Shown: positions 35,830 to 44,744, counted from the first letter of the stretch. The stretch is 64,000 nt of DNA from CAYMSF01 sp964392985 (GCA_964392985.1 CAYMSF010000001.1:62001-126000), one strand, 5' to 3'. Translations and numbers: made by a program. Notes: generated by a model from the sequence alone, not told the origin.

Positions 35830-37716
35830 TTACAGTTCAACTTGAATTCCAAATTCTGTTACCTGATTGGGAGGTAAACCGTAATAAGCAGTAATGTCGT
35901 GGGCATTTCTCGACAAAATCAGGAATATTCGTTTTTGCCAGTTCCACATTCTTTTTTTCCGGTTAGAGAATACAATTGATTCTTTGCCGATGAAGTATGA
36001 AATGGTACTTTTAGTGAAATTAACTTCGGGGACAACGATTTGTTTTAATGCCTCAGGAATATTGGGATTTTCACAGAACCCATAGTTTAACGTTACTCCG
36101 TACAGACCGAGTTTTGTGTCATATACTTTGAATTCAGATCTGTCAGATTTTTGTATAAAAGGGACTTCATGTGCAACTATTTTAAGTATAATAGTTTTGT
36201 CATGTAATACTTTGTTATGCTTGAGGTTATGTAGAAGAATCCTTGGGACACCATCATTGCCGCTAAGGAATACCGCAAGTCCATGTACTTGCAACGGCGG
36301 TTCCAGACGCAGACTTTCAGCGAAAACCTTAACCGGCATTGTTTGCTGGACAATATTATCCCGCATCAATTCACGACCCCTACGCCATATCAGACAGAAT
36401 ACACAGATAAAAAGACCCATCGTTAATGGTATCCAACCGCCATGAACAATTTTTAAAGAGTTTGCAGTGAAGAAAGTTATATCGGTGCAAAGAAAAATAG
36501 ATACAACCATTAAAATACAATAACGCTGAATTTTTGATGACCATAATTGCGGAATGACTACAATCGCTATAATCGAGGTGATAAGCATTGTGCCGGATAC
36601 TGCAGAACCATATGCCCCGGCCAGGCCATCTGAATTCTTGAAAATTAAAACTAACAACGCTGTTCCGGCAAAGAGAATCCAGTTAATTTCCGGCAGATAA
36701 ATTTGACCAATTTTTTCTTTTGAAGTATGTATGATGGACATCCTTGGCCAGAAACCAAGTTGAATTGCCTGACTGGTCAATGAAAACATTCCGGAAATAA
36801 CAGCCTGTGCCGCGATTACGGTTGCCAGTGTTGCCAGACCGACAAGCGGATATAACATCCATTGCGGCGCCAGACGGTAAAACAGATTTTCAACTTGTTC
36901 CGGTTCGCGTAGAATGAATGCTCCTTGACCAAGATAGTTTAGCATCAACGCAGGAAAGACAAGAAAACACCAGTTAAGTCTGATTGGTTTTTTGCCAAAA
37001 TGTCCCATGTCAGCATAAAGTACTTCGGCACCGGTGATGGAAAGAAAGACAGCGCCAAGAATCAAAAATGCTATATGCGGAGTGGTTGACAGTAGTGCTA
37101 TTGCATAGTATGGATTGAAGGCCGCTAATACCATAGGAGTCTTGATGACTGAAATTATTCCCAGTACTGCCATCGTTAGAAACCATAAAATCATAAAAAA
37201 GCCGAATACTGATCCAATTTTAGCCGTGCCGTTTTTTTGCACAAAGAAGAGGAAAAACAATACTGTAATTGTGATAGGGACAATGTAAGGTTGACAAAGA
37301 GGAGTACCAACCTTGAGCCCTTCAATCGCACTTAGCACTGAAATCGCCGGGGTGATAATTCCATCACCGTAAAGTAAAGATGCACCAAAAATACCAAGCG
37401 GAATAATAAACGCCCAACGTGGTGCACGTGTAGACAGCATCGCCAACAATGCCAGTATCCCGCCTTCTCCGCGATTATCAACTTTAAAAAGAAATACAAG
37501 ATAGTTCAAGGTCACAACCATGAACAATGCCCAAAAAATTAAAGATAATACTCCAAGTACATTGGCGCTGTTTACTCCAATAACATCACCGGTAAAACAT
37601 GCACGAAAAGCATACAGCGGGCTTGTGCCAATGTCACCAAAAACTACTCCAAGGGCGGCAATGCAAAGGAAAAGTAACTTGTTATTGTTGGGAATATTTG
37701 ATTCAGTAGTATTCAT
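35830..37716 (-). CDS. kup: low-affinity potassium uptake protein Kup
   Basis: Kup is a proton-coupled K+ importer. The 628-residue protein has twelve membrane helices (~15-440) and a C-terminal cytoplasmic domain (~450-628). The start helix carries the family hallmark GVVFGDIGTSPLYAF. YGDGIITPAISVLSA and GAEVLYADMGHFGK are also diagnostic. It has its own terminator and an upstream gap of ~350 bases. No K+- or c-di-AMP-responsive leader could be recognised by eye. With the NhaP2-type antiporter it gives the cell both K+ entry and exit routes. Confidence 0.95.
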   Translation of the reverse strand: MNTTESNIPNNNKLLFLCIAALGVVFGDIGTSPLYAFRACFTGDVIGVNSANVLGVLSLIFWALFMVVTLNYLVFLFKVDNRGEGGILALLAMLSTRAPRWAFIIPLGIFGASLLYGDGIITPAISVLSAIEGLKVGTPLCQPYIVPITITVLFFLFFVQKNGTAKIGSVFGFFMILWFLTMAVLGIISVIKTPMVLAAFNPYYAIALLSTTPHIAFLILGAVFLSITGAEVLYADMGHFGKKPIRLNWCFLVFPALMLNYLGQGAFILREPEQVENLFYRLAPQWMLYPLVGLATLATVIAAQAVISGMFSLTSQAIQLGFWPRMSIIHTSKEKIGQIYLPEINWILFAGTALLVLIFKNSDGLAGAYGSAVSGTMLITSIIAIVVIPQLWSSKIQRYCILMVVSIFLCTDITFFTANSLKIVHGGWIPLTMGLFICVFCLIWRRGRELMRDNIVQQTMPVKVFAESLRLEPPLQVHGLAVFLSGNDGVPRILLHNLKHNKVLHDKTIILKIVAHEVPFIQKSDRSEFKVYDTKLGLYGVTLNYGFCENPNIPEALKQIVVPEVNFTKSTISYFIGKESIVFSNRKKRMWNWQKRIFLILSRNAHDITAYYGLPPNQVTEFGIQVEL

Positions 37717-38064
37717 GATTATGGTTCAATTTATGATGAACCGGTATTTCTTTCAGTGTAATCTGGACATCTATGTCGGTGATTACTTTTCTGCATCCTG
37801 ATAAATTGTTAAATTAATCGCTTCGGGAATAACTATATTCAGTAACGTCTTAATTCCGCCATTGGTTCTGCAAATATATATAATTCCACAATTATTGTTG
37901 ATACGGTATCCCATGATATTTTTCAGAGTTGCGTAATATAACTTAAATCCGGCAAAAAACAAGAGTTGCATCGTACTTGCGGCGTTGATATGTCATGAAA
38001 ACTGATTGCACCTATTATTGAATAATACACAGAAAAGGCACTAAGCATATTGGATTGTTTGGTT
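37717..38064. other. intergenic region between kup and the WbuC cupin gene
   Basis: This 348-base stretch is downstream of the cupin gene and upstream of kup on the same strand. A 62-codon minus-strand frame (37783-37971) lacks a ribosome binding site and any recognisable feature, so it is not called. No clear promoter or hairpin is seen. Confidence 0.4.
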
Positions 38065-38559
38065 TCATGGCTTACCACGCCATGTTTCGCCAATGCTGGC
38101 AGTCTGCAACCATTTTTCCAGTTCAATTGCTTCGGTGCTACCCTCTTTTGGGGCCCACGCTGCAGAGTCATTTTCTGAAGGACTGACGTAGGGTCCCGGT
38201 TTAGCTTCCAGTATAATTGTTCCGTTTTCCAACGATATGAAACCATGCCACTGGTCACAAGGAATTTCAATTGCCGGGCACTCACCTCCTGCACGCAGAA
38301 TACTTTTTTGTGTTATCACACCGTTATCATCGAACGAAAAAACAGCGACGGCACCACGCAGAATAACAAATAATTCCCATTTTTTTGTTTCAAAATGGCG
38401 ATGCGTCCGAATATAAGTGCCTGGTTCTGCCGCGATGCAAAGGCGGTGAAACTGGTCTTCCAGATTTTGATGAAAATTATAATGGGTTCTGCGGCGTGGC
38501 GAGGCTTTTGCCGTTTCGGTTAAATTGTTCATGAATTGCGGATCAACAGTTTTAAACAT
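38065..38559 (-). CDS. WbuC-family cupin-fold protein
   Basis: The 164-residue protein has one cupin domain. The metal-binding pattern appears as TYIRTHRHFETKKWELFVIL in the first motif (His-His and Glu) and the second His in QWHGFISLENG. The N-terminal RRRTHYNFHQNLEDQFHRLC is typical of WbuC proteins, which are found in O-antigen gene clusters but have no established reaction. The tail KWLQTASIGETWRG is also a family mark. No sugar biosynthesis genes are adjacent. Its promoter should lie between it and the terminator at 38579-38606. Confidence 0.85.
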   Translation of the reverse strand: MFKTVDPQFMNNLTETAKASPRRRTHYNFHQNLEDQFHRLCIAAEPGTYIRTHRHFETKKWELFVILRGAVAVFSFDDNGVITQKSILRAGGECPAIEIPCDQWHGFISLENGTIILEAKPGPYVSPSENDSAAWAPKEGSTEAIELEKWLQTASIGETWRGKP

Positions 38560-38578
38560 TTTATGTGTTCCAAATAAT

Positions 38579-38606
38579 AAACGCCGGCAGAAAATTGCCG
38601 GCGTTT
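38579..38606 (-). terminator. rho-independent terminator after the surface-repeat genes
   Basis: AAACGCCGGCA (38579-38589) pairs with TGCCGGCGTTT (38596-38606), an 11-bp GC-rich stem with a 6-base loop. On the minus strand it is followed by TTATTATTTGG. It closes the two-gene surface-repeat transcript. Confidence 0.75.
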
Positions 38607-38622
38607 GCAGGTTTAGTGATAT

Positions 38623-39312
38623 TTATTTAAATGACATATTCATTAGAGGAAGAAACGGAACCCAACCGTCTTTGGTGTAGTTAACCAGTCCAAACTGAAT
38701 GCCACGTTTATTGGTAATGTTGACAACCCCGAGTTGAACTCCATCTCCGCCGTCTGCAACATTAACTGCACTGGCTTGGAAACCGTTTAATTTTTTTGAC
38801 ATATTAATGATGCTGAACTGCGCGCCGTTTACATCCTTACTGATAGTAATTGCCGCCATCTGAAGTCCGTTGATGTCCCCGGACAAGTTAATTATTCCAG
38901 GCTGAAACCCATTAGTGGCTTCTGACATATTAACACCGGCACAGGCTTGAAGTCCATTTAAATTTCCTCTGGTTTGACAAAAACCCAAAGATGCTTGAAC
39001 TCCATCCATTTTCCGGCTGTCGCATACGATGAAACTGGCTTGAAGCCCTTCGATATAGTCTGTTCCCGCCCAGAATATTGCCAGTTCATTCCCCTTGACG
39101 CAACCTATGCCTGAGCTGGTCGGACACCCGAGTTTAAGAAAGTACACATTGGAGTTTCTCGTATATGATGGAACATCAAACCAGAAACCCAATTGGAAAA
39201 AAGTCCAATCACTCAAGGGGTCTTTGCCATCTTTTGTTTTTACGTCGGCTGCTTGAAGCGAAACGCTGAACAACACCAGGAACATCATAGTTGAAATAAA
39301 TAAATTTTTCAT
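38623..39312 (-). CDS. exported LA_2272-type surface-repeat protein
   Basis: The 229-residue protein has a signal peptide (~1-21, ending LQAAD). It then has a run of ~17-22-residue repeats with the core (I/L)NG(L/F/A)Q...: EGLQASF, DGVQASLG, NGLQACAG, NGFQPGI, NGLQMAA, NGAQFSI, NGFQASA, DGVQLGV and RGIQFGL. Such repeats occur in the LA_2272 family of predicted surface proteins and probably build a beta-solenoid or barrel-like sheet. It ends in aromatic-hydrophobic residues (NMSFK), like an outer-membrane C-terminus. It follows a paralogue by 31 bases and has an AAGGAG site. Function unknown. Confidence 0.82.
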   Translation of the reverse strand: MKNLFISTMMFLVLFSVSLQAADVKTKDGKDPLSDWTFFQLGFWFDVPSYTRNSNVYFLKLGCPTSSGIGCVKGNELAIFWAGTDYIEGLQASFIVCDSRKMDGVQASLGFCQTRGNLNGLQACAGVNMSEATNGFQPGIINLSGDINGLQMAAITISKDVNGAQFSIINMSKKLNGFQASAVNVADGGDGVQLGVVNITNKRGIQFGLVNYTKDGWVPFLPLMNMSFK

Positions 39313-39343
39313 GATTGACCAACTCCTTTATTTTTTTATTGTT

Positions 39344-39868
39344 TCAAAACTTAAAATTAATTATTGGTAGACAAGGAATTTTACCGCCTTCAATGTAATT
39401 AACAATACCAATCTGGAAAGATTCTTTACTGGCAACGTTGACAACACCGAGTTGGAGGCCGTTAATGACTTTTCCGATATTCACGATACTGAATTGCAAG
39501 CCTTCAAGCTTTTTACTAACCGCGACCAGTGTGCAGGCTTGTACTCCGTTAATGTTATCGGTGGCTCCACAGAAAAGTGCGGCTTCAAGCCCGTTGACTT
39601 TGTATGGACCATCACAAAACGGTGCGCCAATTTTTATTCCGCAAACATTATTTCTTTGCGTTGACGGCGGAAATCCAAACCAGAAACCAAATTGAACCGA
39701 GTCCCATTTTTCAATAACCGATGGCTGGGATGCTTCAGTAGTTGTCGAAGTTGTAGTTGTTGCGTTTTTGCCAACTGATGGATCAACCGGTTTAACTGCA
39801 ACTTGTCCGTCAGCGAACAGAACAGAACCAATACTCACCAAAAAAAACATCAATAACAATTTTTTCAT
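39344..39868 (-). CDS. exported LA_2272-type surface-repeat protein, shorter paralogue
   Basis: The 174-residue protein has a signal peptide (~1-19, ending LFADG), a Thr/Ser-rich low-complexity linker (~32-48), and then the shared block WDSVQFGFWFGFP and repeats NGLEAAL, NGVQACT, EGLQFSI, NGLQLGV and ESFQIGI. It closes with the same kind of end (PCLPIINFKF versus PFLPLMNMSFK) as its downstream neighbour. The pair clearly arose by tandem duplication, and repeat number differs (about five versus nine). The AGGGGAT site precedes the ATG. Likely an envelope or outer-membrane protein. Confidence 0.82.
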   Translation of the reverse strand: MKKLLLMFFLVSIGSVLFADGQVAVKPVDPSVGKNATTTTSTTTEASQPSVIEKWDSVQFGFWFGFPPSTQRNNVCGIKIGAPFCDGPYKVNGLEAALFCGATDNINGVQACTLVAVSKKLEGLQFSIVNIGKVINGLQLGVVNVASKESFQIGIVNYIEGGKIPCLPIINFKF

Positions 39869-40154
39869 TTTTTGCTATCCCCTTTTAGATTGTTTGATTT
39901 TGATATTTGTGGCAAAATAACAAAAATATGTTAAATAACTTATTTCCAGTTAAATTTACATTGTTTTTTATAAATTCAAGTCATGAATATGAAAATATAT
40001 GACAACTCGCGTTTAATTATACATCAACAGACATATCAAAAAGCAATATGCCGACAATATTCAATAATCCGTTTTGTGGATGTTTTTTGGAAATAACATT
40101 TGAAATTTTGTTTTTGTTGAATAACTTATCAAGGTAGTTTTTTAACCGTCTCAT
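39869..40154. other. AT-rich region between the surface-repeat genes and tRNA-Gly
   Basis: This is a divergent region that should contain promoters for the surface-repeat operon (leftward) and the tRNA (rightward). No consensus pair stands out. A frame antisense to the tRNA is an artefact. Confidence 0.4.
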
Positions 40155-40228
40155 GCGGGTGTAGCATAATGGCAATGCTCCAGCTTCCCAAGCTGGCAAC
40201 GAGGGTTCGATTCCCTTCACCCGCTCCA
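40155..40228 (+). tRNA. tRNA-Gly (anticodon CCC)
   Basis: This is a complete 74-base cloverleaf. The acceptor stem GCGGGTG/CACCCGC is fully paired. The anticodon stem CCAGC/GCTGG holds the loop TTCCCAA with anticodon CCC at 40187-40189. The T arm has GGTTCGATTCC and the CCA end is encoded at 40226-40228. It reads GGG codons. It precedes the lipoprotein gene by 54 bases. Confidence 0.97.
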
Positions 40229-40282
40229 GCTCAATTCTCGTTAAGATTGTAAATGTCCTAAAACAGTAACGGGGTTTATTCG

Positions 40283-41011
40283 ATGAAGACATTAATGAAT
40301 AAAATATTCTTTTTCAGTATTCCTGTATTTGCGCTGTTTTTAGTTGCCGGTTGCGGTTCGACCGCTAAATTTATATATCCCGATAATATTCGCAATCTTG
40401 TCAGGTTGCAGGAAACTCCAATTCATAATCTGACAATTGCAGTATTGCCATTCGACGACAGCCGTGCCAATGATAATAGCTCATCAACCATGTATTTGTC
40501 TTTGGTGCCACTTGTCCCTTATGGTTGGATTTGTTATCAGCGTCCAGATGCCGCTCGTGATTTTTTGTCAATTGATGCCTATAACTTTAACGCATCTGAG
40601 GATTTGGCAAAGGCGGCGGCAATGAGTCTGCGCCGTTCTAATCTTTTTAAGACCGCCTTTTTTACTTTTGGCGGGGAAGCTGTGAAAGCCGATTATATCT
40701 TAACCGGCAATATTATTTCCACTGAATATAAGGGGCGTGAGTTCTCATATGGATTGAGCATTTTTGGTGAAATATTTTGGTTCCTCGGGGCACCGGCGGG
40801 AACATCAACAAACAAACTGGCTTTAACCTTTACGCTCAAGGATAACACTGACAGGGTAATTTGGGAATATACTTCCGAGAAGTCAGATTACATTGTTCAG
40901 TGGATATATGCAGGAATGGGGTATGACGCCAAAATGTATGCACCGCTAATGGAACAGATTATGAATGAAGCAGTGTTGGATTTATCGAAAAAAATGCAGA
41001 ATAAACGCTAA
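40283..41011 (+). CDS. lipoprotein of unknown function
   Basis: The 242-residue protein has a type II signal peptide with lipobox LVAGC (Cys ~24), giving a lipid-anchored protein. The mature part begins like periplasmic CsgG/LpoB-type proteins (NLTIAVLPFDDSRA). It has the pattern YILTGNIISTEYKGREFSYGL followed by LALTFTLKD and VIWEYTSEKSD. This is typical of proteins that test or present a component of the outer membrane, but I cannot name a family. It is apparently monocistronic between tRNA-Gly and rpmH. Confidence 0.75.
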   Translation: MKTLMNKIFFFSIPVFALFLVAGCGSTAKFIYPDNIRNLVRLQETPIHNLTIAVLPFDDSRANDNSSSTMYLSLVPLVPYGWICYQRPDAARDFLSIDAYNFNASEDLAKAAAMSLRRSNLFKTAFFTFGGEAVKADYILTGNIISTEYKGREFSYGLSIFGEIFWFLGAPAGTSTNKLALTFTLKDNTDRVIWEYTSEKSDYIVQWIYAGMGYDAKMYAPLMEQIMNEAVLDLSKKMQNKR

Positions 41012-41284
41012 TATCATGCCACCTGTGGTATACATTGGTTCATTTTTCTGTAGTTTTGCATAGTCTTGTTTTCTTAATCATGAATCACACCCGCGTCGCA
41101 AAAATAAAAACAGTCGATAAACTTTGAAGTTTTTATTATATCATGCTTGAATAATCAAGAAAAAATGTTAACTTAATCGAGTTATTTTACATGAATTTAA
41201 CTTTCGATCGCAGATGTCACGTCTACAGGCAGGACATACTTAGATTAATCTTAACAGAATAAACATGCAAAAGGGAAACTGATA
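41012..41284. other. rpmH upstream region
   Basis: This 273-base region lies upstream of rpmH, which in many bacteria faces dnaA across the origin. I find no TTATCCACA DnaA box here and dnaA is not adjacent, so there is no evidence for oriC. An AAGGGAAA site for rpmH lies at the right end. Confidence 0.4.
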
Positions 41285-41419
41285 ATGAAAAGAACTTATC
41301 AACCGTCGACTAGAAAAAGAAGCCGTAAGCTTGGTTTTATGGCAAAAATGGCCACACGTAATGGACGTGCGGTATTGCGTCGTCGTCGTCAGAAAGGTCG
41401 TGCCAGATTGGCATTGTAA
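41285..41419 (+). CDS. rpmH: 50S ribosomal protein L34
   Basis: The 44-residue protein begins MKRTYQPSTRKRSRKLGFMAK and continues through the conserved RxG RAVLRRRR core to KGRARLAL. This is the full length of L34. It is the first gene of the classical rpmH-rnpA-yidD-yidC-jag cluster; rnpA follows after 64 bases. Confidence 0.97.
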   Translation: MKRTYQPSTRKRSRKLGFMAKMATRNGRAVLRRRRQKGRARLAL

Positions 41420-41483
41420 CTCTCAAGCCATAATGGTTTGGATTCAGATTTTCCGCTTTTAAATTAAGAGAGCCGTTTTCAGT

Positions 41484-41843
41484 TTGAAACAGACACTTAA
41501 ATCTTCAGATAAGCTTCAACTGAAATCAGAATTTGATTACATCAGGGCCAATGGCAGAAAGTATCCGGGAGTTTTGTTATTATTGGTGCTGGCAGACTCC
41601 CAGGACGGGAAATTACGTGCCGGAGTTATATGCGGAAAAAAATACAACCGCAAAGCAGTAATCAGGAATCGTGCAAGACGTCTGATATGGGAGTCGTTCC
41701 GCTTGTTAAAAGCAAAAATCAGCGGCTTTGCCCATATCGCGGTGATTCCGCGTCAACAAATGATGCAGGCCAGACAGCAGGAAGTTCAGACAGAGATGGA
41801 AAGGTTGCTAAAGAGAGCACGGATGATTGTGGAAGTAAAATGA
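41484..41843 (+). CDS. rnpA: ribonuclease P protein component
   Basis: RnpA assists the RNase P RNA in 5'-processing of tRNA precursors. The 119-residue protein has the family pattern: LKSSDKLQLKSEFDYIRANG at the start and the RNR-type motif AVIRNRARRLIWESFR in the middle. Initiation is from TTG, which is common for this gene. Its stop overlaps the yidD start as ATGA. Confidence 0.95.
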   Translation: MKQTLKSSDKLQLKSEFDYIRANGRKYPGVLLLLVLADSQDGKLRAGVICGKKYNRKAVIRNRARRLIWESFRLLKAKISGFAHIAVIPRQQMMQARQQEVQTEMERLLKRARMIVEVK

Positions 41844-42094
41844 TATCACCGTTTACCGCAGTAGCGGTATTCGTCGTCAAAATATATCAATGGACAGTCT
41901 CGCCTTTACTCCCTAAGTGTTGTCGTTTTCAGCCTACTTGTTCTCATTATGCAGTTGAAGCATTGTTAAAGCATGGTTTTATTAAAGGATGTTGTTTGTC
42001 GGCGTGGCGCATAGTACGTTGTCAGCCATGGTGCAATGGTGGAGATGACCCGGTTCCGCAACCCGGTTCATGGCGAGGTCATGGAAAATTATAA
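41840..42094 (+). CDS. yidD: membrane protein insertion efficiency factor
   Basis: The 84-residue YidD protein supports YidC-dependent membrane insertion. The N-terminal amphipathic/hydrophobic helix is followed by the conserved YQWTVSPLLPKCCRFQPTCS, then HGFIKGCCLSAWRIVRCQPW and GGDDPVP. The ATG overlaps the rnpA stop, so a much longer in-frame start upstream is not used. It is followed after 12 bases by yidC. Confidence 0.95.
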   Translation: MISPFTAVAVFVVKIYQWTVSPLLPKCCRFQPTCSHYAVEALLKHGFIKGCCLSAWRIVRCQPWCNGGDDPVPQPGSWRGHGKL

Positions 42095-42106
42095 AGGATA
42101 GTCACT

Positions 42107-43846
42107 GTGAAGTTTGATAAAGAAACAGTAATAGTATTTGCAATTTGTATCATTGTGTTGTTTTCCTGGAATCCGTTATGCCAGAAAATGGGTTGGATAC
42201 AGGAAGAGAACAAAACTAGTCAGCAACAGCTTCCGCAAAAAACTCCTGACAAAGTTGAACCAAAACCACAACAATTGTTACCAACTGTTGCTAAAACGAC
42301 CACTCCTGAGACGGTAGTTGTTGACAAGACCCAACCATTGCTTGGCAATATCCCGCCTCAAATTATCTCCAACGGTTTCTTCTCTATGACCATTGATCCG
42401 GTAAGTGGCGTTGTTGCCTCAGTTAAACTGGAAAAATTTCCATTATATTCTCATACCGGCAAGGTAACTTTATGTAATGGTTCGATTCCGGGGGCAACTG
42501 CAGTTTATAGCAAATCCGGAGAATGGAAAATTCAGGAATTGCTCGATAACAATCGCGGCACTGACAAGGCTTTCAGTACTACGAGAAAAATGGTTGACTC
42601 CAAAGGTCAGGCATTCCTCATGACCCAGCAATGGACAATATCAGATAATTATTCCACCGCCTATCAGATTACCATAAAAAATTTGAGTCAATCACCGTTA
42701 TTGTTTGAACAGTTATTAGTTGATAGCGGCGGTATTCCACCTTTGCATTACCTTGCCGGCGATACCATTACTTCCGAGTCACATTGCGTGGACCTGATGC
42801 AAAGCAATGGCGATTTTATCGCAGTCAATGCTGACGCTAAAGATAATGATTTTAACGCTGCGCCAACAGATACTGTTCAATGGTTGGGCATCACTAATAA
42901 ATATTTTTGTTGTGTCCTCTTACCGGAAAAACCATTCGATGGCGGTGTTTTCATGCATCGACAGAAATTTACTGTTCCAGATAAACCGGGTACAGAATTT
43001 TATTTGGCTGGCGCCAGCGGCATCTATAAAAATATCAACATCGAACCCGGCAAAGAACTCGTACTGAAATTCCAATACTATGCCGGTCCTAAAGTAATAT
43101 CCGAATTTCAAAAATTTGACTCCTCTGTTGCTAAAGTTATGCATCTTTCCTGGGGGCCTTTGGACTGGCTGGCCCGGGTGATGCTTGTATTTCTGGTTTT
43201 TCTTAAATCATTTTGCGGCTCTTATGGATGGAGCATCATTGTACTGACTATTATTGTGCGCCTCCTGTTCTGGCCGGTTACCCAGAAGGCTAATAACTCG
43301 ATGAAACGGATGCAGAAACTGCAGCCTAAAGTAACCGAAATCAGGACTAAACATAAAGATAATCCTCAACAGATGAATGCTAAAATAATGGAGTTATATA
43401 AACAGGAAGGCGTAAACCCTCTTGGCGGATGTTTTCCCATTCTGTTACAAATTCCAGTATTTTTCGCTTTATATGCAACGCTGGATGGGGCAATTGAGTT
43501 GCGCCAGGTTTCATTTCTATGGGCAAAAGATTTAACCCTTCCGGATACTATTGCCGTTTTATTTAACCTTCTGCCATTGAATCCGTTGGTTCTGGTGATG
43601 ACTGCATTAATGGTATTGCAGCAAAAAATGACACCGTCGCCGGCAGATCCGATGCAACAAAAAATGTTAATGTTTATGCCGATTGTGATGCTGTTTGTTC
43701 TTTACAGTCTTCCTTCCGGTTTGACACTTTACTGGACGGTAAGCCAAATATTCAGCATCTTGCAACTTTATGCCACACAGAAGTTCAGCAAAGATAATAC
43801 AACGGCAGATAACAAAAATGCCAAACCAAATTTAAAAAACGCTTAA
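42107..43846 (+). CDS. yidC: membrane protein insertase YidC
   Basis: The 579-residue protein is a Gram-negative-type YidC. It has an N-terminal membrane helix (~5-24), a Pro/Gln-rich linker, a large periplasmic beta-sandwich (~75-330) and the conserved five-helix 60KD_IMP core (~355-555). Core motifs are GPLDWLARVM, YGWSIIVLTIIVR, LGGCFPILLQIPVFFALY and FVLYSLPSGLTLYW. Initiation is at GTG after AAAGGATAG. The long periplasmic domain supports an organism with an outer membrane. Confidence 0.97.
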   Translation: MKFDKETVIVFAICIIVLFSWNPLCQKMGWIQEENKTSQQQLPQKTPDKVEPKPQQLLPTVAKTTTPETVVVDKTQPLLGNIPPQIISNGFFSMTIDPVSGVVASVKLEKFPLYSHTGKVTLCNGSIPGATAVYSKSGEWKIQELLDNNRGTDKAFSTTRKMVDSKGQAFLMTQQWTISDNYSTAYQITIKNLSQSPLLFEQLLVDSGGIPPLHYLAGDTITSESHCVDLMQSNGDFIAVNADAKDNDFNAAPTDTVQWLGITNKYFCCVLLPEKPFDGGVFMHRQKFTVPDKPGTEFYLAGASGIYKNINIEPGKELVLKFQYYAGPKVISEFQKFDSSVAKVMHLSWGPLDWLARVMLVFLVFLKSFCGSYGWSIIVLTIIVRLLFWPVTQKANNSMKRMQKLQPKVTEIRTKHKDNPQQMNAKIMELYKQEGVNPLGGCFPILLQIPVFFALYATLDGAIELRQVSFLWAKDLTLPDTIAVLFNLLPLNPLVLVMTALMVLQQKMTPSPADPMQQKMLMFMPIVMLFVLYSLPSGLTLYWTVSQIFSILQLYATQKFSKDNTTADNKNAKPNLKNA

Positions 43847-43878
43847 AATTGTTAAAGCGTAACAAGGAGTACCAAGTT

Positions 43879-44550
43879 ATGGTAAGTCAAGAAAAAATGG
43901 AACAGATTAAAGGCAATGTCTCAAAGACACTGTCCACGATGCTAGATTATCTGGGACTGGAAGCATCACTCAAAGTTGAAGAAAAGGGAGCAAGACTCGC
44001 AGTTCTTATCAGTTCTGAAGAAGCCGGTCGCATTATCGGAAGAAAGGGTCAGACCCTGGAAGGTCTGCAACTTTTATTAAACCGCATGATGTTCAATGCC
44101 GATACCGATTGTCCCAAAATATCGCTTGATATTGATGGTTATTCAAGAAAAGGCGGAAAACCTCACGGCGATAATGATGGCGTTGCTGTAGAAAATGGCG
44201 AGGGACATTCAGAACGCAGAAGAGAACGCAGTTATGACAGAGAACCCCGTCGACATGAAAATAGACCGCACGGTCGCAGAGAGCGCAGTGAACATGGCGA
44301 ACGTTCTGAAAGTCGTCCGCGCCAGGAACATTTCGAAGAAGACAGTCAGGCCCATGAAGAAAACCTTCAGCGCCAAGCTAATGATGCCGCGAAAGAAGTC
44401 AAACGTTGGGGTGAACCGGTTGTTCTTCCCAAAATGAATTCTCATGATCGTCGCATTATCCACATCACTCTTCAGGAAGATACTGAAATTACGACTGCGA
44501 GCGAAGGTGATGGGGCATTGAAAAATGTTATTATTTCTATCAAAAAATAA
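43879..44550 (+). CDS. Jag/KhpB-like RNA-binding protein (KH and R3H-type domains)
   Basis: The 223-residue protein follows yidC by 32 bases. A KH domain spans ~25-92 (GRIIGRKGQTLEGLQLLLNRM is the GxxG loop). A long low-complexity Arg/Glu/His linker follows (~95-165). The C-terminal R3H-like domain (~170-223) carries the PKMNSHDRRIIHITLQED signature. No Jag-N domain is present. The ATG at 43879 is preceded by AAGGAG; a TTG ten codons earlier overlaps that site. KhpB proteins bind small RNAs and affect division and cell length in other bacteria. Confidence 0.9.
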   Translation: MVSQEKMEQIKGNVSKTLSTMLDYLGLEASLKVEEKGARLAVLISSEEAGRIIGRKGQTLEGLQLLLNRMMFNADTDCPKISLDIDGYSRKGGKPHGDNDGVAVENGEGHSERRRERSYDREPRRHENRPHGRRERSEHGERSESRPRQEHFEEDSQAHEENLQRQANDAAKEVKRWGEPVVLPKMNSHDRRIIHITLQEDTEITTASEGDGALKNVIISIKK

Positions 44551-44587
44551 CGATTATAAACAATTTTAATGGTTGTTTTTTTAAAAT

Positions 44588-44608
44588 GGGCGATTACATT
44601 AATCGCCC
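44588..44608. terminator. 8-bp hairpin downstream of jag
   Basis: GGGCGATT (44588-44595) pairs with AATCGCCC (44601-44608) around a 5-base loop. A T-rich run lies before it rather than after it, so a terminator function is only possible. Confidence 0.4.
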
Positions 44609-44638
44609 AGTATCTTTGATAGTTAGGATATTTTATGT

Positions 44639-44716
44639 CGGAGCGTGGCTCAGCCTGGCTAGAGCGCTGCGTTCGGGACGCAGAAGTCGGAGGTTCAAAT
44701 CCTCTCGCTCCGACCA
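44639..44716 (+). tRNA. tRNA-Pro (anticodon CGG)
   Basis: This is a complete 78-base cloverleaf. The acceptor CGGAGCG/CGCTCCG is fully paired. The anticodon stem CTGCG/CGCAG holds the loop TTCGGGA with anticodon CGG at 44674-44676. The T arm has GGTTCAAATCC, the discriminator base is A, and CCA is encoded. It reads CCG codons. Confidence 0.97.
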
Positions 44717-44727
44717 TTTTCCCCTCT

Positions 44728-44744
44728 TTGTCACATCGTGACAA
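44728..44744 (+). terminator. small hairpin after tRNA-Pro
   Basis: TTGTCAC (44728-44734) pairs with GTGACAA (44738-44744) around a 3-base loop, 12 bases after the tRNA end. It is followed by TTCCTGTCTAATTTT. A probable simple terminator or processing hairpin. Confidence 0.45.

Noticed and set aside
37783..37971. 62-codon minus-strand frame between kup and the cupin gene
   Set aside because: No ribosome binding site, no domain, and not clearly conserved; too little support.
40017..40292. 91-codon minus-strand frame across tRNA-Gly containing a GIEPSLPAWEAGALPLCYTRM-like string
   Set aside because: This is the well-known false frame antisense to a tRNA; the tRNA explains the sequence.
41012..41284. 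Possible oriC next to rpmH
   Set aside because: No DnaA boxes and no dnaA gene adjacent.
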